Source: Beijerinckiaceae bacterium
GTDB lineage: Bacteria > Pseudomonadota > Alphaproteobacteria > Rhizobiales > Beijerinckiaceae
DNA: 64,000 nt
NCBI GenBank assembly: GCA_027532775.1
Contig: JAPZTO010000002.1
Coordinates: 806,001-870,000, forward strand
Reading direction: 5' to 3'
Translations under genes and position numbers: made by a program
In this document: positions 54,019 through 63,132 of the stretch, piece by piece
Numbering within the stretch: the first letter of the stretch is position 1
Layout: every line of letters begins with the position of its first letter
Notes under the pieces: model-generated
Database searches by the model: none
What the model saw: only the letters and a program-made list of their open reading frames with translations
What the model was told of the DNA's origin: nothing

Positions 54019-54557
54019 GCGCCGCGATCCCCCTCCCGGCGCAGCGGCTCGAAGCCGCTGCCAGCCGGCTGGACCGGGTGGTGGAGCTGGCCGGGCGCTT
54101 CGGCGCCTGGACCGGCTTTGCCCTCATCGTGGTGATGGGGACCAACGTGCTGATGCGGTATCTGTTCCGCACCGGCTCGGTGGCGTTGCAGGAGCTCGAA
54201 TGGCACCTGATGGCGCCGGTCTCGCTGCTCTGCATTGCCTTTGCCATCAAGCATGAGGGGCATATCCGCGTGGATATCCTCTATGCCCGGTTCAGCCCGT
54301 TCTGGAAGGCGGTGGTGGAGCTGGTTTCCGCCATGCTGGCGCTGCTGCTCAGCCTGCTCATCGTGTGGCTTTCGGTTCCTTACGTCTACCAGAGCTTCTC
54401 GATCGGCGAGGGTTCGCCCGATCCCGGCGGCCTGCCCTATCGGTTCATCGTCAAGTCGATGATTCCCCTCGGCTTTGTGCTGCTCGCCCTGCAGAGCACA
54501 GCCTGGCTGATGCGCGCTTCTATCCCCCTTCTCGTGCCGCGCGACCGGCAGGCCTGA
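54015..54557 (+). CDS. TRAP transporter small permease, DctQ type
   Basis: A 180-residue membrane protein with four helices. The TRAP small-subunit pattern is visible: NVLMRYLFRTGSVALQELEWHLMAPVSLLCIAFAIKHEGHIRVDI. It pairs with the large permease at 54591 and overlaps the binding-protein gene by four bases. Confidence 0.92.
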   Translation: MSAAIPLPAQRLEAAASRLDRVVELAGRFGAWTGFALIVVMGTNVLMRYLFRTGSVALQELEWHLMAPVSLLCIAFAIKHEGHIRVDILYARFSPFWKAVVELVSAMLALLLSLLIVWLSVPYVYQSFSIGEGSPDPGGLPYRFIVKSMIPLGFVLLALQSTAWLMRASIPLLVPRDRQA

Positions 54558-54590
54558 GATGTTCCCCTCCTCCGTGATTGCGTGGTTGCC

Positions 54591-55916
54591 ATGCCCCTGA
54601 ACGAGATCCTCGCGATCAGCTGCATCATTTCATTCTTCGTGCTGCTGGGGCTCGGCGTGCCGGTGGCCCTCACCCTGGCGGTCAGCGGCTTCGTCTTCGG
54701 CTATATCGGCTTCGGCGGTTTGCTGTTCCAGCTGCTGCCGGCGCGGATTTTCGGCGTGACCGCCAACTATACGCTGATCGCCATTCCGCTCTTCGTCTTC
54801 ATGGGCGTGATGCTGGAGAAATCCCGGATCGCCGACGAGTTGATGGACGTGATCGGCCATGTCGCGGGCAATCTCAAGGGCGGCATGGGCATTGGTATCG
54901 TGATGGTCGGCGCGCTGATGGGCGCCACGACCGGGATTGTCGGCGCGACGATCGTCACGCTTGGCCTGCTGACGCTGCCGACCCTGCTGAAGCGCGGCTA
55001 CGACAAGGCCACGGCCTGCGGGGTCATCTGCGCATCCGGAACGATGGGCCAGCTCATCCCGCCCAGCACCATCCTCATCCTGCTCGCCGACATCATGGGC
55101 CAGTCCGTCGGCACGCTCTTTGCGGCTGCCGTCATTCCCGGCTTCATGCTGGCCGGGATTTTCTGCCTGTATTTCCTCGTTCTCGGCTGGCTGAAGCCTG
55201 AACTCGTCCCCGCTGTGCCGCTGGAAGAGCGGCAGGCGCTGGCGCGCGCCGATCTCTGGCGCAAGATCCTCAAGGTCGGCCTGCCGCCGATCGGGCTCGT
55301 CGTAGCGGTGCTGGGCTCGATCATCGGCGGCATTGCCGCGCCGACCGAAGCAGCCTCGATGGGTGCGCTCGGTAGCATCCTGATCGCCGCGTCGCTGAAG
55401 CGGCTGTCCTGGACCACTCTGCGGGAAACCGTCTACACCACAGGCCGCATCACCGCCGCGATGATGTTCGTGCTGGTCTGTGCGCAGGTTTTCGCGCTGG
55501 CCTTCCGCGGGCTGCAGGGCGAACAGCTGGTGCATGATGCGTTCAAGCTGGTTCCGGGCGGCACGACCGGGCTCATCCTCTTCATGATGCTGATCATCTT
55601 CATCCTCGGCTTCTTCATCGAGTGGATCGAGATCAGCTATATCGTCGTGCCGCTCTTCCTGCCACTGCTCAACGCGGCCGGGGTCGACCCGGTCTGGATG
55701 GCGACGTTGATCGCCGTCAATCTCCAGACGTCCTTCCTGACGCCGCCCTTCGGCTGGGCCTTGTTCTATCTCCGGGGCGTCGCGCCACCAGAGGTTGCGA
55801 CAACCGACATCTATCGTGGCGTCGTGCCCTTCATCCTGCTGCAACTGAGCATGCTCGCGCTGGTCTTCCTGTTCCCGACGCTGGCGACCTGGCTGCCGCG
55901 CGCCATCGGTTGGTGA
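54591..55916 (+). CDS. TRAP transporter large permease, DctM type
   Basis: A 441-residue membrane protein with about 12 helices. The N-terminus reads LGLGVPVALTLAVSGFVFGYIG, then GVMLEKSRIADELMDV, and GTMGQLIPPSTILILLADIMG, followed by a second half with LQTSFLTPPFGWALFYLRGVAP. It moves the substrate with a sodium gradient. The start is either ATG 54591 or GTG 54582; neither has a strong ribosome site. Confidence 0.92.
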   Translation: MPLNEILAISCIISFFVLLGLGVPVALTLAVSGFVFGYIGFGGLLFQLLPARIFGVTANYTLIAIPLFVFMGVMLEKSRIADELMDVIGHVAGNLKGGMGIGIVMVGALMGATTGIVGATIVTLGLLTLPTLLKRGYDKATACGVICASGTMGQLIPPSTILILLADIMGQSVGTLFAAAVIPGFMLAGIFCLYFLVLGWLKPELVPAVPLEERQALARADLWRKILKVGLPPIGLVVAVLGSIIGGIAAPTEAASMGALGSILIAASLKRLSWTTLRETVYTTGRITAAMMFVLVCAQVFALAFRGLQGEQLVHDAFKLVPGGTTGLILFMMLIIFILGFFIEWIEISYIVVPLFLPLLNAAGVDPVWMATLIAVNLQTSFLTPPFGWALFYLRGVAPPEVATTDIYRGVVPFILLQLSMLALVFLFPTLATWLPRAIGW

Positions 55917-55971
55917 TCGCGCGGGCAGCGATATCCTGCCTGCAACAGGGCAACGGCCGGTCGATCTGACC

Positions 55972-57201
55972 TTACGAGGGCCGGTGAAGCTGCGGTCTTT
56001 TGCGCTCGAAAGTCATCCTGCCCTGCCGGAACCCCATCAATGCGGGGGCGATCTCCGCCAAGGCGGTCGTCAGATCAGGCGCATCGAGCACAACTAGATC
56101 CGCCGGCTTGCCGACTTCAACCCCGTAATCGGCGAGATTCATCAACCGCGCTGGCAAGGACGTCACCATGTCGATGCAGCGCCCGAACTGTGCCGGCGGC
56201 ACCTGCGCGACGTTGGCATACAAGTTCGCCATCCGCAGAAGCGAGACATCGCCAAAGGGCGTGAACGGGTTGAGCACATTGTTTGTCGCAACCGAGCAAA
56301 CCACCCCGAGATCGAGCAGCGCATGGGCTGGCGCAAGGCCGCGAGGTGGCGCGAGCGATCCTTTCTGGCTGGCGAGATAGAGATCCGTGGCCGGCAGCAC
56401 CGTCAGCGCGACACCACATTCCGCCATCCGTCTAGCCATGACCTGGCGCTCGGCCTCGGGCATCATCGACAGCTTGGTCACATGGCCAACAGCCACACGC
56501 CCCTGCCAGCCCTGCCGCTCGGTCAGTCTGCAGATTGCCGGCAGATGCATCCAGCTCGGATCGAGATCGAAATCGAGGTGGAAGTCCAGATCGACGTCGA
56601 AGCGCCGGGCCAGATCGAACAGGCGCGTCATCTGGGCTTCAGGGTCGCTGTCTGTGTAGGGGCATCCGCCAAGAGCGTCCGCGCCTTTCTCGAGGGCCTC
56701 GACCAGAAGCGCCTCTGCTCCGGGATCGTTGGTCAGCCCCTCCTGCGGAAAAACGCAGATCGAAAGGTCAATCGCCCAGGCGTAATCACGTTTCAGGGCC
56801 TGAACCGCTTCGAAGCTCCGCAGCCCGGCCCGGGGATCGACCTCGACATGCGTCCGCATGCGCGTCGTGCCATGCTGGATGGCCTTTTCGAGCACGCTGG
56901 CGCCACGCGCATAGACATCCTCGACGGTGAATTCGCGCTTCATCTGGCTGACAGCCCGGATCGCGACATCGAGCCCACCATGGATATGCGCGCATCGACC
57001 CAACAAACAGGCCTTGTCGAGATGGATATGCGTCTCGACAAAGCCAGGAAGGACAGCGCGCCCCTGAAGGTCGACAACAGGGGCATCCGCCACGATCCGG
57101 CGCTCGATGGCCAAGATGCGCCCTCGGGATACCGCGATATCCATGGGCTCGACATGATCAGGGATGGAGGCCTGGCGGAAGAGTTGATCGATCGATGTCA
57201 T
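55972..57201 (-). CDS. Amidohydrolase, cytosine deaminase-like, with catalytic Asp changed to Asn
   Basis: A 409-residue metal-dependent hydrolase. The HxH metal motif is THIHLDK (His58, His60), followed by HVEVDP, FHLDFDLDP and GHVTKLSMMP with the further His residues. In cytosine deaminase the Asp that activates water lies in GHDDV; here the aligned stretch is ATNNVLNPFTPFG (Asn about 306-307). Deaminase activity may be lost or changed. The start at 57201 gives the normal length but has a weak ribosome site. It is divergent from a SnoaL-like gene across GntR-type sites, and the linked importer suggests a pyrimidine-like or amine substrate. Confidence 0.82.
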   Translation of the reverse strand: MTSIDQLFRQASIPDHVEPMDIAVSRGRILAIERRIVADAPVVDLQGRAVLPGFVETHIHLDKACLLGRCAHIHGGLDVAIRAVSQMKREFTVEDVYARGASVLEKAIQHGTTRMRTHVEVDPRAGLRSFEAVQALKRDYAWAIDLSICVFPQEGLTNDPGAEALLVEALEKGADALGGCPYTDSDPEAQMTRLFDLARRFDVDLDFHLDFDLDPSWMHLPAICRLTERQGWQGRVAVGHVTKLSMMPEAERQVMARRMAECGVALTVLPATDLYLASQKGSLAPPRGLAPAHALLDLGVVCSVATNNVLNPFTPFGDVSLLRMANLYANVAQVPPAQFGRCIDMVTSLPARLMNLADYGVEVGKPADLVVLDAPDLTTALAEIAPALMGFRQGRMTFERKRPQLHRPS

Positions 57202-57245
57202 CGCATGCTTTATCTGTATGCAGTTCTTATCTGCTTTCTGCGCGA

Positions 57246-57265
57246 ATTGCATGCATTTTGCATGC
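57246..57265. promoter_or_regulatory. GntR-type operators between amidohydrolase and SnoaL-like genes
   Basis: ATTGCATGCATT (57246-57257) is followed at once by TTGCATGC (57258-57265), two copies of the GCATGC core in 20 bases. A related CTGTATGCAG lies at 57214-57223. The same core occurs in front of the GntR gene and the ABC operon. Confidence 0.6.
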
Positions 57266-57294
57266 CTAGCTGCATCGATCCATAGGAGACCTCC

Positions 57295-57717
57295 ATGCCC
57301 GTCCCCTCGCCTGTTGCCGCCCTCACCCAACCCGACCCTGCGGAGATCGTACGCGCCTATCTCGAGGCATCGATGGTTCCCGATCCGGAGAGAGCGGCGA
57401 TGTTCATGCGCCCGGGCACCATCATCACCTTCACCGGAGGGCGCGAATTCTCGCATCCGCGTGAACCGGCAGGTTTCAATGCCATGCGCTATCGCTGGGT
57501 CAAGAAGCGGATGGAGCGTTTCGATGTCTGCCCGGGCGAAGAGGAAACCATCGTCTACAGCATCGGAACACTCTACGGCGAATGGCCCGACGGCACGCCT
57601 TTCGAAGGCAACCGCTATGTTGACCGCTTCGTGGTCCGAGACGGACGGATCGTGAAGATGGATGTCTGGAACGACAGCGCCGAGCGCATTCTCGTCCGGA
57701 TGGATATCACCGCATGA
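57295..57717 (+). CDS. SnoaL/NTF2-like protein
   Basis: A 140-residue protein of the NTF2-like fold: helix IVRAYLEASMVPDPERAAMFM, then strands GTIITFTGG, and a late PFEGNRYVDRFVVRDGRIVKMDVWND typical of SnoaL-like and ketosteroid isomerase-like enzymes. Function may be isomerase, hydrolase or binding. GGAGACC precedes the ATG. Its end overlaps the GntR gene by 11 bases, tail to tail. It is probably part of the GntR-controlled pathway. Confidence 0.8.
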   Translation: MPVPSPVAALTQPDPAEIVRAYLEASMVPDPERAAMFMRPGTIITFTGGREFSHPREPAGFNAMRYRWVKKRMERFDVCPGEEETIVYSIGTLYGEWPDGTPFEGNRYVDRFVVRDGRIVKMDVWNDSAERILVRMDITA

Positions 57718-58453
57718 TGGCGCGCACGCGGGGCTGGCCTGCCGGCGCAACCGGAGCCGGCTCCGCATAGGGCGCGAGGATGTCCATGATGTCCCGCCCC
57801 CTCGGCTTGGCAGGCGCAACCAGCGCCCGGTCCGCGACCGCCTCGAGATGGTGGTGCATGAGGTTCATGACCTCGTCGACCCGCCCCGCCTCGAGCGCAT
57901 CAATCAGGGCACGATGCTCGGAAATTGCACAATCCGATGAATGGGGCCGGCTGAACGTGGCGAGGATCAGGCAGCAGCGATACGAGATTTCGCTGACATA
58001 GCGGATCAGGATCGGACTCTCGGTCATCTCCGCCAGAAGGATGTGGAATTCGGTCGCGAGGCGGATCGACACCGTATCCGGACCGCCGCGCGCGCCCTCC
58101 TCCGCATCGACATGTGCACGAAGCCGCGCGATCTGGCCGGCATCGAGCTGTCCTGCGAGCTGGCGGACAACCAGCCGTTCCAGCTCGATGCGGATATCGA
58201 ACGTATCCCGCGCCTCCTGCCAGCTCGGCGTGGCGACCACAGCAATCCGGTTGCGCCGGAGTTCGACCAACCCTTCGGCAGCCAACTGGCCGAGGGCATG
58301 CCGGGCGATGGTGCGGCTGGCGCCGAAACGTTCGCCCAGAGCGTCTTCCGGCAGCTTTGTACCGGGTTTCAGCGCCTGTTCGATGATCGCGCGCCGCAGG
58401 GCCTGGCAGATGATGGCCGCCTTGTCCGGCTTGCTGGTCCTCGTCGGTGCCAT
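57707..58453 (-). CDS. GntR family regulator with FCD domain
   Basis: A 248-residue repressor. The N-terminal winged helix reads IIEQALKPGTKLPEDALGERFGASRTIARHALGQLAAEGLVEL, and the all-helical FCD effector domain has RLATEFHILLAEMTESPILIRYVSEI with the metal-binding Asp/His set. FCD proteins bind organic acids or amines, often with a metal. It stands between the SnoaL-like gene and the ABC operon, and sites with GCATGC cores lie in front of itself, the ABC operon and the amidohydrolase. Confidence 0.92.
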   Translation of the reverse strand: MAPTRTSKPDKAAIICQALRRAIIEQALKPGTKLPEDALGERFGASRTIARHALGQLAAEGLVELRRNRIAVVATPSWQEARDTFDIRIELERLVVRQLAGQLDAGQIARLRAHVDAEEGARGGPDTVSIRLATEFHILLAEMTESPILIRYVSEISYRCCLILATFSRPHSSDCAISEHRALIDALEAGRVDEVMNLMHHHLEAVADRALVAPAKPRGRDIMDILAPYAEPAPVAPAGQPRVRAIMR

Positions 58454-58501
58454 GACGGTGCTATGCCTCTGTTTGCCCCGTCATACTCTCCTCCGGGCAG
58501 C

Positions 58502-58577
58502 GCATGCAATCCATGCTTCGCTCTGTCGGTATCGTGCATCAGAACGAATACAGATTGGCATTCTGATTGCATGCAAT
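58502..58577. promoter_or_regulatory. GntR-type operators between the regulator and the ABC operon
   Basis: ATTGCATGCAAT at 58566-58577 is a perfect 12-base palindrome; GCATGCAAT at 58502-58510 repeats nine bases of it. The first lies only 6 bases before the ABC ATPase start, the second 48 bases before the GntR start on the other strand. This placing fits autorepression and control of the importer. Confidence 0.65.
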
Positions 58578-58583
58578 TTGAAC

Positions 58584-59471
58584 ATGACAATGATTGCCTC
58601 GATGGCCCCTTCTGCTGTGCTGCCCGCCGGGGACCTGACGGAGCCCCAGGCGGGCCGGACTGTCCCCGCTGTCGAGTTGTCGAAGGTTTCGGTGACATTC
58701 GGTCAGGCTGGCGACAAAGTTGCCGCCCTCGCGGAAACCAATCTTCGCATCCATGAGGGCGAGTTCCTCGCGCTGGTCGGCCCCTCGGGCTGTGGCAAGT
58801 CAACCATCCTGCGGCTGGTCGGCGGGCTGATCCAGCCGACGGAGGGTGTCGTCATCCTTGGCGGGCGTGAGGTGGCTGCACGGGCGCTGCGGATCGGGAT
58901 GGCCTTCCAGAATCCGACGATGCTGCCCTGGCTGACGATCGAGCAGAACATCATGCTGCCGCTCAAGATTGTCGAACCGTTCCGGTCGCAGTTCCGGAAG
59001 GAAAAGCGTGGCGCCTTCCGTGACAAGGCCCATGCCCTGCTGGCGCAGGTCGGGCTGAAGGGTTTCGCCGGCAAGTTCCCCTGGCAATTGTCCGGCGGCA
59101 TGCTCCAGCGCGCCAATCTCTGCCGCGCGTTGATCCATGAGCCGCGCATGCTGATGCTGGACGAGCCCTTCGGCGCGCTCGACCAGTTCACGCGCGAGGA
59201 ACTCTGGGCGATCATGCAGAAAATGTGGCTTGCCCATAAGCCCACGGTTCTGCTGGTCACGCATGATCTGCGCGAGGCCGCCTTTCTTGGCACGCGCATT
59301 TGCGTGATGAGCGCGCGGCCCGGCCGCATTGTCGATGATGCGCCCGTCACCTTTGCGCGGCCGCGAACGATTGCCATGACCTTCGAGCCGGATTTCGTGG
59401 CCCTCAACCAGCGCCTGCGCAGCCTGATCGTCGAGGCCCGTGGCGGCACAGCTTCGGAAGAATCCCCATGA
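58584..59471 (+). CDS. ABC importer ATPase, nitrate/sulfonate/pyrimidine type
   Basis: A 295-residue ATPase of the SsuB/TauB/ThiZ class: Walker A GPSGCGKST, signature LSGGMLQRANLCRAL, Walker B LMLDEPFGALD and H-loop THDLREAAFLG. About 30 residues precede the conserved domain. The start is uncertain among ATGs at 58584, 58590 and 58602; none has a clear ribosome site, so a leaderless message is possible. The permease overlaps by ATGA. Confidence 0.9.
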   Translation: MTMIASMAPSAVLPAGDLTEPQAGRTVPAVELSKVSVTFGQAGDKVAALAETNLRIHEGEFLALVGPSGCGKSTILRLVGGLIQPTEGVVILGGREVAARALRIGMAFQNPTMLPWLTIEQNIMLPLKIVEPFRSQFRKEKRGAFRDKAHALLAQVGLKGFAGKFPWQLSGGMLQRANLCRALIHEPRMLMLDEPFGALDQFTREELWAIMQKMWLAHKPTVLLVTHDLREAAFLGTRICVMSARPGRIVDDAPVTFARPRTIAMTFEPDFVALNQRLRSLIVEARGGTASEESP

Positions 59472-60244
59472 GGAAGATCTTCAACCGCCAGAGGGCGCGG
59501 TCCTTCGGGCTCATCGTGCTGTTCTTCGTGGGGTGGGAGGTGGCATGCCTCGTCTCCGGCATGTCCGACCTGATCCTGCCGCGACCGAGCCAGGTGTTCA
59601 CGACCATGTTCCAGAGGATGCCGATCCTCTGGCCGCATATTCTCCAGACGTTGATGACGACCATGATCGGTTTCGCCCTCGGCGTGGCCCTCGGTGTCGT
59701 ACTGGGCGCGGTGATCGGGGTCTCCCGCACGGCTTATGAAACGGCCTATCCGCTGCTGATCGGCTTTTCATCCATTCCCAAGGTCGCGGTGGTGCCGATC
59801 TTCGTGCTCTGGTTCGGCTCGGGCACGGTGCCCGCCGTGCTGACGGCCTTGTCGATCTGCTTCTTCCCGATCGTCGTGAACATCGCGACCGGTCTCGCCA
59901 CAACCGAGCCGGAACTGGAGGATGTGCTGAAGGCACTCGGCGCCAGCAAGCTGGACATCCTCTGGAATGTCGGCCTGCCCCGGACGATGCCGTTCTTCTT
60001 CGCATCGCTGAAGGTTGCCGTCACCTATGCCTTTGTCGGCACGGTCCTTTCGGAGACCGTCGCCTCGAACCGCGGCATCGGCAACGTGATGATGACGGCT
60101 TCGTCCAACTTCAATGTCCCGATGGTTTTCGCCGGGCTGTTCATCCTCGCGGGGATGGGCGTCGCCCTCTACGTCGTCTTCTCGTTGATCGAAAGCCGGG
60201 TCACCGGCTGGGCCAACCGGAAGAATGATTTCGCCGCCGCCTGA
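59468..60244 (+). CDS. ABC importer permease, nitrate/sulfonate/pyrimidine type
   Basis: A 258-residue inner-membrane permease with six helices. The EAA loop is EDVLKALGASKLDILWNVGLPRTMPF. It overlaps the ATPase stop by four bases and is followed by the binding protein after 29 bases. Confidence 0.92.
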   Translation: MRKIFNRQRARSFGLIVLFFVGWEVACLVSGMSDLILPRPSQVFTTMFQRMPILWPHILQTLMTTMIGFALGVALGVVLGAVIGVSRTAYETAYPLLIGFSSIPKVAVVPIFVLWFGSGTVPAVLTALSICFFPIVVNIATGLATTEPELEDVLKALGASKLDILWNVGLPRTMPFFFASLKVAVTYAFVGTVLSETVASNRGIGNVMMTASSNFNVPMVFAGLFILAGMGVALYVVFSLIESRVTGWANRKNDFAAA

Positions 60245-60273
60245 TCCAATCCATCTCCGGAGGTTCACAGACC

Positions 60274-61299
60274 ATGATGAAAACGCTATCCGCCCTGCTC
60301 GTTGCCGGCTTGGCCCTCACCCATACCGCGAGCGCGCAGGAAACCACCATTCGATTCACCCTTGGCTGGAAGACGCAGGGCTCGGATGCGGCCTTCTTCG
60401 TCGCCCGCGACAAGGGCTACTTCAAGGCCGAGGGGCTGAATGTCGTGATCGACCAGGGCGAAGGCTCGGGCGCAACGATCACCCGCATCATGGGTGGAGC
60501 CTATGATGCCGGCTTCGGCGATGTGAACGCCATCATCCAGAACGCTTCCGCCAAGCCGGGCGAAGCGCCGGTGATGGTCTACATGCTCTGGAACCGCCCG
60601 CCTTTCGCGATTTCCTCCAAGAAATCGGCCGGCATCACCAAGCCGTCCGACCTCGAAGGCAAGAAGCTCGGCGGCGCGCAGGGCACGCCGACGACGCGCC
60701 TGCTACAGGTCTTCGCCCGCAAGAACAATGTCGATATCAGCAAGATCGCGCTCTCGAACATGGCGCCCAATCTTCAGGAGCCCTTGTTGATCAAGGGTGA
60801 TATCGACGGCGCGCTCGTGTTCAACATCACCGGCTATTTCAACCTGCTGCTGAACCGCCAGGATCCGGACAAGGACTTCAACTGGCTGACATTCGGTGAT
60901 TTCGGCCTCGACCTCTATTCGAATGGGCTGATGGTCTCGCAGAAGCTGCTCAAGGAAAATCCCAAGGCGGTTGCCGGCCTCGTCCGCGCCACCAACAAGG
61001 CGATGATTGAAATCGCCAAGGACCAGAATGTCGCGATGAAGGCCGTGATGAACTTCGACAACCTCGTCAACGAGGCCATCGAGAAGCGCCGCCTGCAATA
61101 TTCCTTCACCAACCTCATCGTTTCCCCGGAAATGAAGGAAATCGGCATCGGCGATATCAAGGATGACCGCATGGCCCGCGCCATCGATATCGTGGTGGAA
61201 GGTTATGGCCTGACGCGCACCCCGAAGCCGGACGAGATCTTCTCGCGTGCTTTCCTGCCATCGCGTGCCGAGCGCGAACTCGTTTACACTGCCAATTGA
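60274..61299 (+). CDS. ABC importer binding protein, NMT1/THI5-like
   Basis: A 341-residue exported protein with a signal peptide ending HTASAQE. The family start is RFTLGWKTQGSDAAFFVARDKGYFKAEGLNV, then GEGSGATITRIMGGAYDAGFGD. NMT1/THI5-like proteins bind thiamine precursors, pyrimidines, nitrate, taurine or aromatic sulfonates. The linked cytosine deaminase-like protein favours a pyrimidine-like or riboflavin-like ligand, which is inference. It ends in a strong GC hairpin. Confidence 0.9.
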   Translation: MMKTLSALLVAGLALTHTASAQETTIRFTLGWKTQGSDAAFFVARDKGYFKAEGLNVVIDQGEGSGATITRIMGGAYDAGFGDVNAIIQNASAKPGEAPVMVYMLWNRPPFAISSKKSAGITKPSDLEGKKLGGAQGTPTTRLLQVFARKNNVDISKIALSNMAPNLQEPLLIKGDIDGALVFNITGYFNLLLNRQDPDKDFNWLTFGDFGLDLYSNGLMVSQKLLKENPKAVAGLVRATNKAMIEIAKDQNVAMKAVMNFDNLVNEAIEKRRLQYSFTNLIVSPEMKEIGIGDIKDDRMARAIDIVVEGYGLTRTPKPDEIFSRAFLPSRAERELVYTAN

Positions 61300-61317
61300 G
61301 GGGGGCATCAGCCCCCC
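61300..61317 (+). terminator. Hairpin after the ABC operon
   Basis: GGGGGGC (61300-61306), loop ATCA and GCCCCCC (61311-61317) directly follow the binding-protein stop. The stem is very strong but no T tract follows, so termination may be partial. Confidence 0.5.
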
Positions 61318-61443
61318 CCCTGACATGCGGTTGCGGCCGCCTTTCGTCCAGAGATGGCGGGGAGCCTTCCGGGAGCCGGACAATCCCGGAAAGCGCCCTG
61401 TTCCGTTCGGATCGGGACACACAGCCCGGATGCGGTTGCTTTC

Positions 61444-63132
61444 CTAGTGCACCGCATGTCCGGCGGCGATTTTCTTCGCCGGTTTGTGGATGGCGGCGGG
61501 CAGAGGTGCAACGGGAACTGCGACAAGCGCAGGCTTTTCCTCCTCGCCGCGATCAATCCGCGCGATCTGGTCTCGGATGCTCTGCATGACGTCGCGTGAA
61601 AACGGGCCGAGGTGCAGGTAAAGGGCCATGATCGAGATCACGCTCCGGATGGCCGCGGGGTTCCGGACGCCGCAATCCAACAGGGTCCACCAGACATGCA
61701 TTGCCCAGCGGGGACGCATGGCGGTCATGAACCAGATGACCCGGGTCACGCGCCATAGATCCGCCAGCGCGGCTGGCAACGAAGACGGCAGGACCGATCC
61801 CTTCCGCCTCAGTTTGCGACCCACGACACGCAAGCGGCTGAAATAGGCACCGGGAGTGTAGATGCGCTCCAGAACCGAGAGATAATCGACGAGGATGTCG
61901 CGACGGGGACGCAAGGTTTCAAAATTCAGGCCCGATGTGCACTGGTCACCATAATCGTCCTCGACAGCGATATCGTTCCCGGCATGCAGGCGGCCTTCCT
62001 GTTCCAGGCGACGCGTAAGCTGGGTATTGGGCAAGGCATAGAGAAGTCCGACCATGCAAACCGGGATCGAGGCGTCTTCGATACAGGCGATCATCCCCTC
62101 TGCCGCGCCGCCCCGTTCCGTGTCGAAACCAAGAATGAAACCGGCGGTAACCGAGATACCGGCGCCATAGATCTTGTTGATGCTGTCGGTCAGGCTACGG
62201 CGCGTATTCTGCTTTTTCTGCATCGCGACGAGAGTCTCTGTATCCGGGCTCTCGATGCCGACGAAGATCAGGAAAAAGCCGGCGTCGCGCAACATCCCCA
62301 GCAAGACATCGTCATCGGCCAGATTTACCGAGGCTTCCGTCGAAAATTCAAAGGGATACCCGTGCTTTTTTTGCCAATCAACCAAGTGTGGCAGAAACAG
62401 CTTGAGTGCCTTCTTGTTGCCGATCATGTTATCATCGACAAAGTCGACCTGGCCACGATAGCCGAGCGCATAGAGGTGATCGAGTTCGCCGAGCATCTGC
62501 TCTGTTGTCTTGGCGCGCGGGACGCGGCCGAACAACTCGATGATGTCGCAGAATTCACAGTTGAACGGACATCCGCGTGAATACTGGACGCCGACATAGA
62601 GATAATGCTTGAAATTTAACAGATCGAACCGAGGGACCGGGCTCGCGGTCACATCCGCCGTGAACTTTTGCGCTTCAAACACGCCCTGGCGCATGCCGGA
62701 GTTCCAGGCGGCAACGAATTCAGCCAGGACAGGCTCTGCCTCACCCAGCACGAGAAAGTCGGCTTCGCCATAATGCTGCGGTGAAGAGGTTGCATCCGGA
62801 CCGCCGACGACAACCGGCCTGCCGCGGGCTTTGCACCGCCTGATGATGGACAGCGAGTCGGGTTGCTGCGGAAGCATGCCGCCGGTCATGATAAGGTCGG
62901 CGCGATCGATGTCGTCATCGGTCAACGTGCCGGTATTGCAGTCAACCAGCCGGATGGTCCAATCCTGTGGCAGCAGCGCCGCCACGGTAAGAAGTCCTAG
63001 GGGTATGGCAGGATAACGGGCGCCAACGACTTCGCAGGTCTTCCTGAAATTCCAGAAAGAGGCCGCCGCGAAACGCGGATAGACAAGCAGGACATTGTAT
63101 GGCCGTATCGCAGGAAGCGCTGAACCCATCAT
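61444..63132 (-). CDS. B12-dependent radical SAM protein, HpnP/DUF4070-like
   Basis: A 562-residue enzyme. The N-terminal cobalamin-binding domain reads NVLLVYPRFAAASFWNF...PLGLLTVAALLPQDW...LVDCNTG, and the radical SAM motif CPFNCEFC (about residues 188-195) holds the 4Fe-4S cluster. A long C-terminal DUF4070-type region contains ERIYTPGAYFSRL. The nearest described function is hopanoid C-2 methylation (HpnP), but the family includes other methylases and BchE-like oxygen-independent cyclases. TTGGAGAGAC supports the ATG at 63132. No hopanoid gene is nearby. Confidence 0.82.
   Translation of the reverse strand: MMGSALPAIRPYNVLLVYPRFAAASFWNFRKTCEVVGARYPAIPLGLLTVAALLPQDWTIRLVDCNTGTLTDDDIDRADLIMTGGMLPQQPDSLSIIRRCKARGRPVVVGGPDATSSPQHYGEADFLVLGEAEPVLAEFVAAWNSGMRQGVFEAQKFTADVTASPVPRFDLLNFKHYLYVGVQYSRGCPFNCEFCDIIELFGRVPRAKTTEQMLGELDHLYALGYRGQVDFVDDNMIGNKKALKLFLPHLVDWQKKHGYPFEFSTEASVNLADDDVLLGMLRDAGFFLIFVGIESPDTETLVAMQKKQNTRRSLTDSINKIYGAGISVTAGFILGFDTERGGAAEGMIACIEDASIPVCMVGLLYALPNTQLTRRLEQEGRLHAGNDIAVEDDYGDQCTSGLNFETLRPRRDILVDYLSVLERIYTPGAYFSRLRVVGRKLRRKGSVLPSSLPAALADLWRVTRVIWFMTAMRPRWAMHVWWTLLDCGVRNPAAIRSVISIMALYLHLGPFSRDVMQSIRDQIARIDRGEEEKPALVAVPVAPLPAAIHKPAKKIAAGHAVH

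Noticed and set aside
61444-63132. Identity as BchE, the anaerobic Mg-protoporphyrin cyclase
   Set aside because: The N-terminal and DUF4070-type C-terminal segments match the HpnP-like group better, and no bacteriochlorophyll gene is nearby.
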